Source: Tetraselmis striata (lineage: Eukaryota; Chlorophyta; Chlorodendrophyceae; Chlorodendrales; Chlorodendraceae). Taken from it: a DNA stretch of 64,000 bases. Shown here one piece after another: positions 1-11,895 of the stretch. Position 1 is the first letter of the stretch, and each line of letters opens with the position of its first letter. The DNA is taken from the NCBI GenBank assembly GCA_006384855.1, contig VCJN01003457.1, positions 124,001 through 188,000 on the forward strand. Direction: 5' to 3'. Both the position numbers and the translations under genes were made by a program. The notes below the pieces were generated by a model. That model was given only the letters and a program-made list of their open reading frames with translations. It was not told the DNA's origin and searched no databases.

Positions 1-990
1 CCTGCACTGGCCACCGGCGCGTGTGGCTGCATATCCTGCACCTGCTACAAACCTTTGCTTGTGACTAAGTTCCCGGAGAGGTGATTGTGCTGAACTGCCC
101 ATAGGTGTTCCTCTATTTCCGCTGTACTTGCTGTGGTCCTGGAGCGGTTGCATCAGTGCCATCCCATGCCGTTGGCCAGAGCCACAAGTATACCTCTACC
201 ATTCATTGGCAAGGCATGCTAGTGCAAAGAATGCTTGAAGAGCTGCACGGGCACGTAGTTCTGAAGGGGCAAGGGTGGGCACATAAGCTATTGTATATCC
301 CCCATCAAGGTGTGAGGTTTGGCTAGAGTATACATCTCCACAAATGTAATGCTTCCGGGGCACTGCAGTTGGCGATCAGCACAATTCAGATATATATTGT
401 CAGTTTTGCTGTTTATGTGCTAATGTCGGGGAAAGAAAATAGCATATGTAATTCCTTACGCATGGTTCCTACATCCGCAGTCCGCACTTTGTCATATGAC
501 CAAAGTGCCGAGGCAGAATTAGCAGCGCTAATACCACTGCTCGACAGGCAGTATGAAACGAAAACTGCCTACCCGTACATGCGTGTTGTGCCAGTACCTC
601 TGCATTATATTGCTACTCGGCGATGGTATTAGTTTCCTCCCAATGCTCAATATATGCCACTCAAATGGTAACGAGAAGCCACTCCTGTTGCAGCTGCATC
701 AGCATGCACAGAAGTGGGCAATATAAATTGGCCGCAGGTTTTACTCAAGGTCATATTATACGCATTTGCGGCTTTCCACAAGCAACGAGTGCCGGAACTA
801 AGGCCTAGAAATATTTTGCAGGGTACAAACTACTACAGGCCTTCGCCACACAGGACCGCCATGCGGCGACGCACCGAGTCTCGGTTGTGTGCTACCATGG
901 ATGCTACTACTCATCGAGTGCGGGAACATAGTCGCTATAGTACTGGTGTACGTGAACTGTCGTTCGCTACTAGGATTTCGGTCGCACCCT
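1..990. other. No recognised gene
   Basis: Short open frames occur, such as 369-632 (+), but none shows a family motif. The right part may be the degraded upstream portion of the LINE that becomes recognisable at about 1 kb. I see no RNA gene. Confidence 0.4.
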
Positions 991-1009
991 CCGAAACGTC
1001 CTAGTACCG

Positions 1010-1857
1010 ATATGATCGGTACCACACACTCCAATCACGCCGGACACGAGTGGGCGGCACATGGCCTTTCCGACAGTTGCCACGACGTGAAGTCCGCGCT
1101 GGGCGTGGGTGTCCAGATTCTCACGGACCCGTCGGTGCTTGTTTCTCTTCCGAAGGGCATGCAGCGACGGCCGGCCGGCTGATGTTGGGCTTTTTGGGTA
1201 TGGCGGTATCCGCGGGAACACGGTTGCTGTCGATACCACCATTGCCCCTATCCTCGGCGTGTCAAGCTCGGATCCAACGACTTCTTTGCGGGCTGCAGAG
1301 CGCCACAAAATCCAGAAGTATGACGAGGGTGTCCGAAACGCCGCCGGCATGCTTCGCTTTGTTCCTTTCGCCGTTTCCGAGTTTGGCTCGCTGGCCCCGC
1401 ACGCTGAGGCTTTCTTGGTGGAGCTCGCGAAAGCTAGCCACATACACACACACTGGCCAAAAAATCGGCCAGCTCTTGTCTTCGTGGCGCCGCCGTTTCT
1501 CCTTGCTCATCAACATGGCATTTGCAGACAACGTTCTTGGCGGGGTCGCGGCCGCCCGTGCGGCACGTGATGGTGCTCCTGCGTTTGCGTCGCGTCGCTC
1601 GTCGGCATGTGTTGCTATGATCCGGGTCATTGGCTGCAAGCGTCCTCGCCGCGCCTGATAGCCTACCCCGGGGCGGGGGTCCCTTTGGTTCCTGGGAGCT
1701 AAGCGACTTCGTGGTTCCCTTGGTTCCTTTTTGGTTCTTGGCTCCCTGTCCTCCTGCTCGACCTTGGTTTCAGGCTTATGTCTCTCTTTTGCTGGCAACC
1801 TTTCATAGTTGCTGTTAGTTCTGTTTGTAGTGCGCATTTGTGAAAGCCCTGATGTAA
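1010..1857 (+). mobile_element. LINE-type retrotransposon 3' end (decayed)
   Basis: The + strand translation matches the region that follows the reverse transcriptase in many algal and protist non-LTR elements. An HDVKSAL stretch leads to RRPAD. Then, in the next frame from about 1175, come DVGLFGYGG, AVDTTI, an AERHKIQKY block and a RFVPFAVSEFG block. This resembles a PD-(D/E)XK-like C-terminal domain. A frameshift near 1180 sits in a GGCC-rich duplication, and another near 1500 moves the frame to INMAFADNVLGG. The element appears to end at TGATGTAA (1850-1857), because a second copy of the last 72 bases, at 49901-49972, stops at the same point. No RT domain remains in the window. The family assignment rests on motif memory and is an inference. 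Confidence 0.6.
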
Positions 1858-1879
1858 TAACAAATCGGTACCACACATG

Positions 1880-2810
1880 TCTTCAAGATAGACTCAAGCA
1901 CATCAATAGGAACTGCCCAGTCCACTGACTGGCACCGAATCGAGCGCCTCAATGGCGCGCGCTTACCCTTCAATGGCGTTTACTGCGTGCCGCATACCTA
2001 AATCCAAATTAATGACGGTACCCAAATACCTATATTCATTTACAACCGGTACCCGTTCCCCCAAGCTGTCATCGGGCAGCTTGTTCGCGTAACACGGTCG
2101 CGTCGGAACGTCGGCTAAATACCATCACCCCACAAAGCCCCTTACGTGCCTGCGTGTATGTGCATTTTTAGCGACGAAGCAGCTCAGCTTTGTAGTCGAC
2201 ACAAAACTCAGCGTCAAGATGGCGTCGCTGCATTCTCATTTGCTGCGAATCTACCCTAACTTCTTCTCCAACGCCGACGAAGGCTTCCATCTCATTCGCG
2301 TATGGGAGATCGCAGCCGGATGATGATGGACCTTATAGGCGGGGCCACCCACTCCTCAATCGGTTACTACCCATTGTTAGGTAGTACCCTGACTCCAATT
2401 GTTACAACAATATTGCAAGCCCGGACGACCCCCGCTCTCGAGTTCCTTATTCCCAAGAGGAATCGCTGCGTATAGTTTTTGTTGGGTACATAAGCTGGAC
2501 TATATATGTGCATGGAGTCGCATAATGTCTTCAATGCCGTCATATAGAAAGCGCGGCCGTTCTTGCGACTGATGATTGAATCGATGATGCCCGCGACGCA
2601 ATCATTGGTTATTGCGCCGTATGGTGGCGCGGGTATCGGCTTGCCTGCTATCATCGCCCACCAAGGCACAATTGTTTTGCTCTTCTACTGGAGATGATGC
2701 AACCTTCCTCATCTTGTAGTGTGTCACGGCGTGGACACCGGTCTCGACGATGCGAAGGCGTGGGTGTCATCCAACGTTTGTGAGCCCCCCCCCCCCCCCC
2801 CCCCCCCCCC

Positions 2811-2863
<53 letters not shown>

Positions 2864-3375
2864 CTATGGAAAAACGTGCATTATACCTCGTTCGGTGCGC
2901 GTCGGGCACCCCCACGCTCGCGCCCATGTCACTCGCAACAGCTTTCCAATCCAGAGTTTATCGAGCTCTCCCCACATACTACTCAGCACCTCTAGATGTT
3001 AATCGAACGGCAGATGATCGAGATTTTAGGATCGTTTGTAAATCTTCAACTTGTAAAATACTAGTATATAACGGTAAATGGTTTGTTTCTGTCCAATGAG
3101 GTGCTGCTGAGCTGGATGATTGCGCGGTGATTCTGAAAGCTTTAGTATCTGTGGCGAACATACTGTGAATAACGTACATACGCCATGTACGCGTAGCGTA
3201 CGGGGAAAGTACATAGCGTGACTACTACAACAACTCTTGATTATAGTATAGTCTTTATATACATGATTTATCAACGACTACGCCCTCAACGCGAACATAC
3301 ATACTAATCCTTAATATAACATTGATACGAAGACCATCCTTGTGCTGCGTTATGTAGCTTATAAAGCTTATTGCG
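1880..3375. other. Non-genic stretch with microsatellite
   Basis: No coding region is supported. The long frames around 2.65-3.1 kb are produced by the poly-C/(CA)n microsatellite and are not genes. Confidence 0.5.
2785..2860. repeat. Poly-C followed by (CA)n microsatellite
   Basis: An uninterrupted run of about 26 C (2785-2810) passes directly into about 25 CA dinucleotides. It creates false proline or His-Thr reading frames on both strands. Confidence 0.95.
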
Positions 3376-4058
3376 ATGACGCAGGTAGCGCAAGCCACGG
3401 CATCGGGGCTAGGCCTCGAAGAGTTCCTCCGTAGGGCATGGCCTCGCGTGCTCGGAAACGCGGAAGTAGGTGGCAATCTTTGCGCGGATCGCCCATCTGC
3501 CGCGAAGGCCATGGCGCCGTGGGAAGCGCTCCACGCTGACTACGTGCGGCGTGCGGTGACACCGCCTGCAAGCTTCGCAATCGATGCCTGGCATGGTTGT
3601 CAAGCTTGTGGGAGAGCTCGTAATTCGGGAGCCAGGCTTCGTGTCGGTGCAAATTAGTGGTTGTGAGCCTTGCCGAGGCAAGAAGGCTGCGGACATTGCG
3701 GGCTACATGTACGCTTACATGTGCCCGACCCCTTAAACCGGAGCGGTTGCACCGCCTGTGGATTGGCACTCTTACCCCGCCGACGATGGGTGTCAATCCC
3801 GACCGCTTCCCATACATGTATAACAACAGCATCACATACCTCAGGCATCAGTTGCATATCTCTCGTCAGATCCAAGTCTACCGTCAGTACATGCGCCTTA
3901 ATCATGACGCGGTCTTCCTTGACAACCCGCTCATCGCCGCGGATATAAGGCAATACATTGACGACGACTGCGGCTCGCCGCCGCCAGAAGAGAAGATCTC
4001 AACAGCCGAAGACGATTTCGCTCACTTGCCCCGTCTTGGCGCCTCCGGGCCTAGGTGA
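3376..4058 (+). pseudogene. Unrecognised protein-like ORF, frame-shifted
   Basis: Three successive + frames have protein-like composition: 3376-3654, a second frame over about 3590-3735, and 3657-4058. The last contains MGVNPDRFPYMYNN and a tyrosine- and aspartate-rich tail ending before a poly-C tract at 4059. I recognise no family. The frame changes and the setting among transposon remains suggest a decayed mobile-element ORF. An antisense frame of 155 residues (3368-3835) also exists, so the strand is not certain. Confidence 0.3.
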
Positions 4059-4079
4059 ACCCCCCCCCCCCCCCCCCCC

Positions 4080-4925
4080 ACCAAGCCACCACCACAGCCC
4101 CATCCTCTTTAAGTACGACACGATGGTGTGACGCCAACGAGGACCGCGTACTTGCGCAGATTCACGGGTATCGCAGCACGTTGTCTTAGCAGCACTCGGG
4201 AGTAATTACACACGAGACTGGCGTGGGGAATGCAAGGGGAGTGGGGCCCGGCTCACATTTCTCGATCGTTTTCTGTATTCACGTCGTCAGGTATGCAAGT
4301 AAAGCCACCCATTATACCAGCTGCGTCATGAGAGTGTAATGCGGTGAAGGGGAGTGTTGCGACTTTGCAAGACTCGGCAATTTCGGACCCCGGCGCTTGC
4401 ATCCCACATGCGCAACACGGCTTGCGTGTCGAAGCATGGCGCAGAACTAAGGATGAGCGATGTCTTCGTACGGTAGCGCAGATTTTGTCGCCGACGCAGT
4501 GCTGTCATAACGCACGAGCGACTAGCGCGCTTACCCCTTACAGTATAAGGATTAACATTATTACCTCGCCGCGGTTCAGCATGCTATACATGTTCGTACC
4601 GCTGGCAGTGGCCTCAAGCGCGGCAATGCTTTGCAAACAAGTGCGGCACACGTACATGTACATTTCGCAGGGGCCAAAACTCAGACTGGAATTCTTCGCA
4701 TCACTCGCTGGGCAGAAACGAATGTCTATTGTCTATACTCTACACAAGATAAGAACCCGTCGACAAACATGCGACAATGGAGCCCTCTGTGCGTGCGACC
4801 TCGCCATTTACGCTTCGGTGGAATATTCAGCGAGGTAGGTGCCCAAGTGCTGCCTCGTTGATATTGCATGTAGCATGTCTAGGAGCTCTATGATTTACGG
4901 AATTATTTGCCACATCCGACTCGGG
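4080..4925. other. No recognised gene
   Basis: The frames here (4344-4838 +) have no recognisable motif or consistent composition. Nothing supported. Confidence 0.4.
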
Positions 4926-5400
4926 AATGTTGCGCCGCGCGCGCTTGCGAGGCTGCTGCCCGCTACCCCGTCCCGTGTGCGTAGTCTGCATATCGAGGCG
5001 TCGCGCCTCGTCGCGCGTGGTGCCACCAATTGCAACGGCTTTGCGGGGCCGGTCACGCGTGCGGGGCTGCTGCCCGCTGCCATGCTCCGCATGCGTACCC
5101 TTAAGTCCGAGGCAATGCTCGGTGACGGCCTTGGCGACATGAGCTCCCGCGGCCAGACGGTCCCGCTCGCGCTAGCATGTGGAATATCAACTGTCGCCCT
5201 CTTCTGCCTCGCGTGTGGGATATCACGTTCGAGGCATATATAGCTCGGTAATGGGCGCGGCGAGCGCAACTGCAACAACCTTGTGGGGGCGCCCGCGCTT
5301 GCGGACTGCTTCCCGATGATGCCCGCTGTGCCCGCCACAAGGATGTGCCTCGCATGTGTACCTGAAAAATCAAGCACTGGCTCGGTGACGAGCGTGGCGA
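4926..5400. repeat. Degenerate GC-rich tandem repeats
   Basis: A module reading roughly GCTTGCGAGGCTGCTGCCCG recurs at about 4945, 5060 and 5295 in diverged form. Each copy is followed by further similar blocks (GCAACGGCTTTGCGG / GCAACAACCTTGTGG; GCTCGGTGACG). The spacing is about 118 bp, then about 230 bp. The long ORFs on both strands are probably a by-product of the repeat. Confidence 0.45.
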
Positions 5401-5809
5401 CGTCCGTTACCGCCGGAGTAACGGGGGCGGCGCCGGGGGGTGGATGAGGGGGGGATGGGGGGGGGGGGGGGGGGGTGACGGGCGACGCACGTGACGCGCA
5501 GTCACGGCATTGCCCGAACGGCCTGCGCCTTGGCCAGGGACAGGTCCATTGCCTTGTCCACGCCTACGACCAACACCCCATTGGCCCTGCCACGGCAGCG
5601 CCCAGCATCGTTCCATGGTTACCCCTGCAAAGCCGGCCGCCGTGCGCAGCTCGGTGCGGATGGAGGGTTCTGTTCCACCATGGATACGGCGTCCTGCTCG
5701 AATCGGTGGTTAGCATCCGTATCGTGAAGTGTCCGCCAAAAGGTAGAAGTCGTTGCACGACCTGTACCTTCTAAACTCGTCTCAGTCGCATGAAACCCCA
5801 ATGCAGTCC

Positions 5810-6880
5810 TTACTGGCGCAGCCACTTCAACCGACTGCGCACCTTCCGACCTGCTTGCAAGGAGCGACACGGCTGGGGCAGCATACCTCGCTTGCTATTG
5901 ATATACGCGACAATGCGTGCCATGCTGACATGGTCCTCAGATGGGCTATCGGCGGTAACGAACAAGTAGCCGACATGCCACATGTAGAGCTCGAGTCCAC
6001 GCATGTCGGGATTAAAGAAGTCGCTCGCGCCATGTATGTTATGCGAGAATTCCTGATCAAATCCTGAGTTAAAGTCCTCATGCACCTCCGTGTGTTGCGC
6101 ACCTTGATGCTTGCATAGGTCGGGGAAATCCTCCCTCGACCAAGGTATGAGCTGGCCGGCGACGTTTGTCAAACTGTTCGTCACATTTACATGCGCAGTG
6201 CCAACTCTCTTGGGGGTTGGTGGATGCAGAAACCCATGCTACTCCCATGGCGCAGTTGATGCATCATCCATGCCAAGTTGCTGCCTAGGTACTCTTTCTC
6301 GAGCCACCGTGGCGCCCGTCTCTCACCGACACGACTCCACCGAGCCATCAACACCACGGCGATGGCGTCGGCTTGTTTTCGGATTATGCTTTCGTAGAGC
6401 AAGGTGACTGTCTCTAGACACAAAGTCTTGTAACGTTCATGAGTGAGGAGGGTGGCTGCGGCCATCCATCTTCAACCTAGTGGCCCCTGTTTTAATCTTG
6501 CGGAAGAGGTGGTGGAAGCATGTTGCGGCATGGTGCAGCGGTTGCACATATGCTCGTTTAGGCTGCGGGCGCTGCTCAGCATGCTCCGACCGGCACCCAT
6601 GCCAGACGACTTATGAACGGGCGTCACCTAATCACCTTGGCTACGGGAACACAGAACGAATTGCTTGAATAACTCCGGAGACCTTGTCGGAAGCAACTGC
6701 ACCATGGTGAAGGGTGACACCGAATACCTCGCGGCAAGTAGCCGCCACACCTCGAAAGAGGGCGAGAAAGGCATGCGCAGTCTCCGACTGAGCGAAGCAA
6801 AACGCCATCGGCAAGAACGTATTGACGAGTTTTTAGTGAAAGCTGGATTGTCTTATTGTAGTCGAGCCAACAGTTAGAGA
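5810..6880 (-). pseudogene. Mutator-like (MULE) transposase remnant
   Basis: Read on the minus strand from about 6850, several frames together resemble a MULE transposase. FLPMAFCFAQSETAHAF is followed by ASDKVSGVIQAIRSVFP, the usual first catalytic Asp block before an Ile/Val-Phe-Pro motif. A Cys/His-containing WHGCRSEHAEQ block comes next. Further on, RAPRWLEKEYLG...W...HGSSMGFCIH matches the typical glycine-proline-less 'W...G.pGf' end of the core. The 124-residue frame 6184-5810 (SREDFPDL; ELYMWHVGYLFVT) would be the C-terminal continuation. Stops and frame changes show that it is dead. I assign the family from motif order only and saw no terminal repeats. Confidence 0.45.
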
Positions 6881-6989
6881 GACCACAACACTTCCCTCTG
6901 TTACCCGTACGACATTGCAAAAACTACCCGAATATAAGATCCGATATGCGGTTCGCGCCGTTAGTTAGTACAGTGTGCACCCGCGGCAA

Positions 6990-8550
6990 CGCAACGCGCA
7001 CATCGCGCGGCCCATTGCCCATTCTCTAGCCTCTAGAAGGCCCAAATCTGTGAACCACCGACACCGCAACCGCCCGTAGCGCCAAAAGTACCTCTTTATG
7101 CGGCGATGGTGGACGGGTCGCGACCGCTACGGCCACGCAGGCGGCGTGCTGCGGGATCTCCGTGGCGACCCCGCAGCAACCGATATGAGCCCCGCCCCAA
7201 CCGCAAACTTCGCACTAATGGCACAGGCTCCGTCGGACCAGGTAAGGGAAAACGAACACTTTTTGTGCCTTCTATTTTGACTAAACTGCCATTCTATCTT
7301 CCATCTAAAGGCGTATGGTGTCAGAAAAAACGCGAACCCCTGATGGGGGTGGTCCATCGGGCGGCAGTCGCGAGGTGGGCCTCGCAGCCGTCGTCCCGGG
7401 ATATGCACGCGCCCCGAGCCAGCCGTGATCACCTTGTGCCCTCGAAAGGGGGAGGAGGTAGGGCTACGGGGTGGGCGGGACCTGGTGGGCTGGACGGGGG
7501 TGTGCTAGTGGATGCATGATTCGCCGCCCGCAGTGCCGGGCGGGTACTGCTGGCGGCGCGACGCGGATCCCGCGGCGCAGGGGCGCGGCGCGCGCGGCCA
7601 GATTATTCGTACCGTATTCGGATTGCGAAACGTCGTACGGGTTACCACGCGGGAAGTGTTGTGACCCACTTGTTGAAGGAAACCTTGCGCGTGCCATCCG
7701 TAATAAGGTATAAGGGAAATCCAGATAGCAAAGCCATAAATTCAAAGAGTGCTCAACAACTTGACTGGAGAAAACGCCACTGCGTTCGCCTCCCGGTCCA
7801 CTCCATCTCATAGCACGACCAAGTCGGTTTCTGATACATTGTTCAAAGCATTGCTTGAAGGCAAGGCCGACAACTCGGGCCACTCGCGCATGTCATGAAA
7901 ATATGTTAGCTTGAAAGCTCCCTTGCCGAGCTTGAGGCGGTATTTTTCCCGCCGCATAATTTGATTAATAAGCTGAGGCCGCATGCCGTCCAAGACGCCC
8001 GCAGCCCGCAGCCCGCGAAGCGCTGCTGCCACCCGTGTTCAGCAGGCAGCGCATGCTGTAGCGAGTGAGACGGTTGAGCGGGGCACGTTATCCAAACGCT
8101 TTCTTCGGCGGCATTCCACGAAGCATGAGCAGCTGCATTATGCCTCGCAGTGATTGCGGTACACCCTCCCCTCCGCGAGAATCCATAAGCGCAATTGTGT
8201 GCACATCGTTGGTGAAGTGCACCTCCCACTTGCCCGTAGCATTGCAGGCAGCCGCGCGCGCGAGCCGGACATGCTACTACATGTTGCCGGCTTTGCTACA
8301 CCTGCAAAATATACTTGCGTCAGTTTCCAGCCCATGTTAGTACATCGGAGAGGCTAAACCGGGTATGAAGCCGGGGGGGGTGGGGGGGGGGTGGGGGGGT
8401 GGGGGCTGCGCGCCTTATAGTATCCCCTGAAGTATGAATCCATGAACCGCCAATTAGTTGGGAGGCGGGATATGGCCGCCTTGAGAGCTCCGTAGTCGGC
8501 ATAGTCATTGTGGCCGTCTTCGGTAGGAAGCCAATGGCCGGCGGCATGTG
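6990..8550. other. Unassigned region, probably transposon-derived
   Basis: Protein-like frames appear on both strands (7106-7519 +; 7464-7883 - with VVEHSLNLWLCYLDFPYTLL; 7808-8032 -). None carries a family motif that I can name. A G-rich tract interrupted by T lies at about 8371-8405. Confidence 0.35.
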
Positions 8551-8964
8551 GTTATGGCTACCCCTTCGGCGGGGTATTCGAAGGTGTTCCATCCGCTCCA
8601 TGATCCAATTGCATGCCGCCTTGCAAACCGTGGCTGCCTTCGCCAACCAGTTCCGATGCCACTACTTCGGCCAAAGACGCGTGGGGCTGCCTGAGAGCCC
8701 CCCCCCCCCCTCCCCTGAAAGACTCGTACCTTGGAAGCGCGGGGTCAAACAAGGCTCCACCACGTAAGGAGATCGGTAGGGCTCCCGACCACATACCCGA
8801 TATATAACTCAATGTCAGCGCGATGACAACCTCTTCGCTACCGAACGTCCCCTCATTCGCGACAATAACGACGGTCTTCGCCCGCTCCATTGCAGCGGCT
8901 AGGTCGTCCAACGACTGCAAAGCAACCCCCATACTGCCCCCGCCGCCGTGTCCTTTAGTGGGGT

Positions 8965-9430
8965 CGTTCATGTGAAAAACCTAGGGTTTAGCATCTCGCT
9001 AGTCGTTGGCGTCGCCGTACTAAGAGATAATGTCGGCGCCCGTGTTTTTAGTACGGGGGACCCACTGTACGACCATGTCGATGTCGTACTCCGCGCAGAC
9101 GCGCGCCACCTCCTTGGCGAGGAAGTTAAGGACCGCTCACCGCGAACCGTGGCCAACGATGTGGACGACGTTCTGGTTGTCCACCTGAACGGCCACGCGG
9201 CCTCGAGGAAACCATCGCCCGAATCACCGCAGCGCCATGAAGAGGCCCCTCATCTCGCGATGGACGATTCCATGTGTTCGTGCGGCAAGAAAAAGCCGTG
9301 GCCGATAAGCTTGGACGCGTCCAAGGTGACCGCGCCCCATCCCTTGTCCGAAGCGCCCACATCGAATCGAAACGCCAAGCCACGCTCATCCACCGGGAAA
9401 ATGGGGGCGGAGAATGAATCCCGTACCGTC
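8965..9430 (-). pseudogene. RNase H domain fragment of the DIRS-like element
   Basis: The four acidic positions of RNase H can be followed across frames. FRFDVGASDKGWGAVTLD gives the first Asp. GFFLPHEHMESSIAREMRG gives the Glu, with a frameshift at SSIAR. After an in-frame stop, VAVQVDNQNVVHIVGHGS gives the next Asp. After another stop, VVQWVPRTKNTGADIISYGD gives the last. It follows the RT fragment directly, as in DIRS elements, and is clearly inactive. Confidence 0.7.
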
Positions 9431-9649
9431 ATTTGCCAAAAGAAAAACATTGCGGACTTCCGCAGACCGCCGTACCCGGGTACCCCATGCACCGCGCACA
9501 CCAGCGGCGGTCTCCGCCGCAGCCTGAGAGGCGCGCGTGAACATGCATGTGGGCCGTGCCTTGCTAGTTCGAAGGACTAATTCTGGCTGGTGATGGAGGC
9601 CAAACAGCGGGCGGTGCCCGAGCGTGCGGACATGGTGTCCGCGATATGT

Positions 9650-10045
9650 AGGCATGGATGCGGTCCCGTCGGTCTTGCGTGACCTTGAAGACCCCCTCGT
9701 CCAGGTCGACGACAAACCCTACGTATGTATTTGAGCTAGAGAACCGCCTCGTCGAGGACGGACTTACCTTCGTTGATCGCGATCCCCGCGGCGGCGCAGT
9801 CAGCGCGGCCGCACGCGGGAGGCAAGCGCGTAGTACTCGCCCGTACAATCGAAACTGTAAAAGTGGCGGGAGTCGGGGTGGAGTTCGACGTGCTAATAGC
9901 CTTGTGTGAGATCCACAACCAACATGCCGTCGCCTCCTCGCGCGAGTGCGCAAAGTAACGACTCCATCTTGAACGAAATATGCGTCATGTATTCGTTCGG
10001 TTCGCGCCTTGAACCAAAATTCGTTATTTGGACGAGCCGTTCTTG
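9650..10045 (-). pseudogene. Reverse transcriptase fragment with internal deletion
   Basis: A frame reading TNFGSRREPNEYMTHISFKM leads to MLVVDLTQGY, then a stop codon, then HVELHPDSRHFYSF and CTGEYYALA. This is the palm entry with the first catalytic Asp. The translation then jumps almost directly to AAGIAINEGKSVLDEAVL and, after a frameshift, VGFVVDLDEGVFKVTQDRRD, which are palm/thumb motifs. The stretch that should hold LPFG and the YxDD catalytic box is missing, so an internal deletion has removed the active site. Confidence 0.65.
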
Positions 10046-11041
10046 GTTACTTACCCTCCATCGCGCGCGATTGCGGCCTGGCGCCAGTCGAGCGGCAGTC
10101 ACGGGAGTATTGGCTTGGGTGGCCACACCTGTGGCATTTGCCACGGGCGGGGGCATGGGGGCCACCGGGATGCGAGGTGGGGCTGTCGGCGCCGCCGGGG
10201 TGGACGGTTGGGGACGGCGGTCGTGCGGATGGGGGGGGGGTGGGGTTGGTGCGCGGGTTCTTGAGGGCTCATGCACTTGCTTGCGCATCCGACTGGCGCT
10301 TGACGCCCTTCTCGGCGAGCTTGTGGGCCTCAGCCGAGACGGGGTCACCCGCTGCGTCGTCTCTCAAGGAGGCGTTCACGCGGTACTAACTGCTAAACTA
10401 GGGGAGGGTTCGCGTAGATGTGGGCCACGTGCAATTGCGCGTTGGGATAGCAGTGGGTCGCAAACTCGAGGTTGGCGACGACGAGGTCGTCGTGATGCGA
10501 GGCGAATGAGGACGTAGCGGTAATGATTGACTCTACTAGGGTCGGGTCTAGATTATCGAACTCACCCATGACATCGGTGAAACGCTCAACGAAATTGCGA
10601 ACACGGGGTGGGGGTGGGGGGGGGAGGGCGCGTAGGGCGTGGACCTCGGCTTGCATGACCGAGGCCTCGTAGGTGTGGCGGGCGTGGATGGCGCCGTGAG
10701 CGTCCATCCAAATACGGGAGGTCCCGCTAGTACCTTTCGGCGCCTTGACGGTCTCGACGAACGCCTTGTCGTCCGGACCAGGCTTGGCGGGAGCTGCGAC
10801 CGCCGGAGCGGCCCGTGAGCAGTTTCGGGCGCTGGGGCGGGCTGGTTGGCTGCGTGAACGCAGGCGGCGCCCGTCGCGAAGTTAGTGCGCATGGATGCTG
10901 GTGAACTCCGCCTTGGCGACGCGGTCTTGGAGGAGTCGGAGGACGTGCGTCAGGCGCCATGGCCATGGCGGCGTCGATCTCGTCGATGGTAGCGGCCTTC
11001 TCCGCGTTGGCGGCGGCGATGGCGGCCTCGACCTGGCGCAC

Positions 11042-11895
11042 AATTCAGTCGACAAGGGGGGTGTGTGAAGAGCAGCAAGCCATTTTTTTAAAATTGGGAG
11101 AGGGAAGAGAGCCGGACAGAGAGCATACCGAATTACGAGAACTGCGATATTGGCGAGCAGCTCGGGGCTGCCAGGGTTAAGTGCCGGTGGGCACGGGTCT
11201 AGACTCTGGGCAGCTCTGATGCACGAAACCGGAATTGCACTGCAGTCGTAAAACACTGCAGGAAGCTCCGGAGTCTTAGCGGTGGACGATTTGTTACTGG
11301 CCTTTTTGCAATTCACACCACTATTTACGGGTACCTGCTGGGGTAATCCTTACTCGTATACCAGAGTAGAGCGACATAGGATACTACTTTTTGATAGGTT
11401 TCTCGCAAGCAGCCGCCAGCTGGACCGTTGGAGTGATACCCCTAAACTGGACGTAAAGTGGGTGTCATCCTTTCTCCTACTCGCTCGCAAAGCAGTAATT
11501 TGCACGTTGCAATTACGCATATCCAGCACAGCGTGCACGCGGCGGCGCGACAGAACATATCATCCAAGCATACATAATAACATTTATTAACATAATATAT
11601 CCGGCGGCAGGCAGCAGAGCAATACAGTACGAGGTACAGGTACCGGAAACGATAAAGTCAGCATCAGTTGTTGTTGTACGTGATGTAATGCCTTGCTGGC
11701 GGCGGTGATCCGCGCCGGCGCAACGTGACGACCGATCGACGGCATCAGCAGGAGTAGCTCCGCTTCTCACGCAAGCAGCTGCGCAGCTCAAGCTCAGCTC
11801 AGGGTTCTTGAAGGAAAGGACCGCCACCACCAGGCAACATAGCCCTCCCACCGCTCGCAGTACCTCTCAGCCCGAGCTCTGCTCGAGTTGCCAAC
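11042..11895. other. Intergenic region upstream of the protease gene
   Basis: No coding motif was found. It holds the putative promoter and 5' leader of the cysteine protease beginning at 11896. I could not define a TATA box or transcription start. Confidence 0.4.

Larger units (their letters stand above)
8558..11041 (-). mobile_element. DIRS-like retrotransposon remnant (gag, RT, RNase H)
   Basis: In minus-strand order, this holds a gag-like, charge-rich region (11041-10393); a degenerate zinc knuckle (10136-10095: Cys-x2-Cys-x4-Gln-x4-Cys, with Gln where His is expected); a reverse transcriptase remnant (about 10045-9650); an RNase H remnant (about 9430-8965); and a further frame to 8558. 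This domain order and the style of the RT/RNase H motifs are those of DIRS/Ngaro-type elements. The tyrosine recombinase that would complete such an element is not seen here. Stops and frameshifts throughout make it non-functional. No split direct repeats or other ends were identified. Confidence 0.65.

Noticed and set aside
1050-1876. Two overlapping ~200-residue ORFs on opposite strands as real genes
   Set aside because: Neither has motifs; the conserved LINE signal is in a third frame (1109-1570), and the rest are shadows.
2651-3099. ORFs with poly-Pro, poly-Gly, His-Thr or Cys-Val repeats
   Set aside because: Produced by the poly-C/(CA)n microsatellite; the same applies at 31.2, 32.7 and 46.7 kb.
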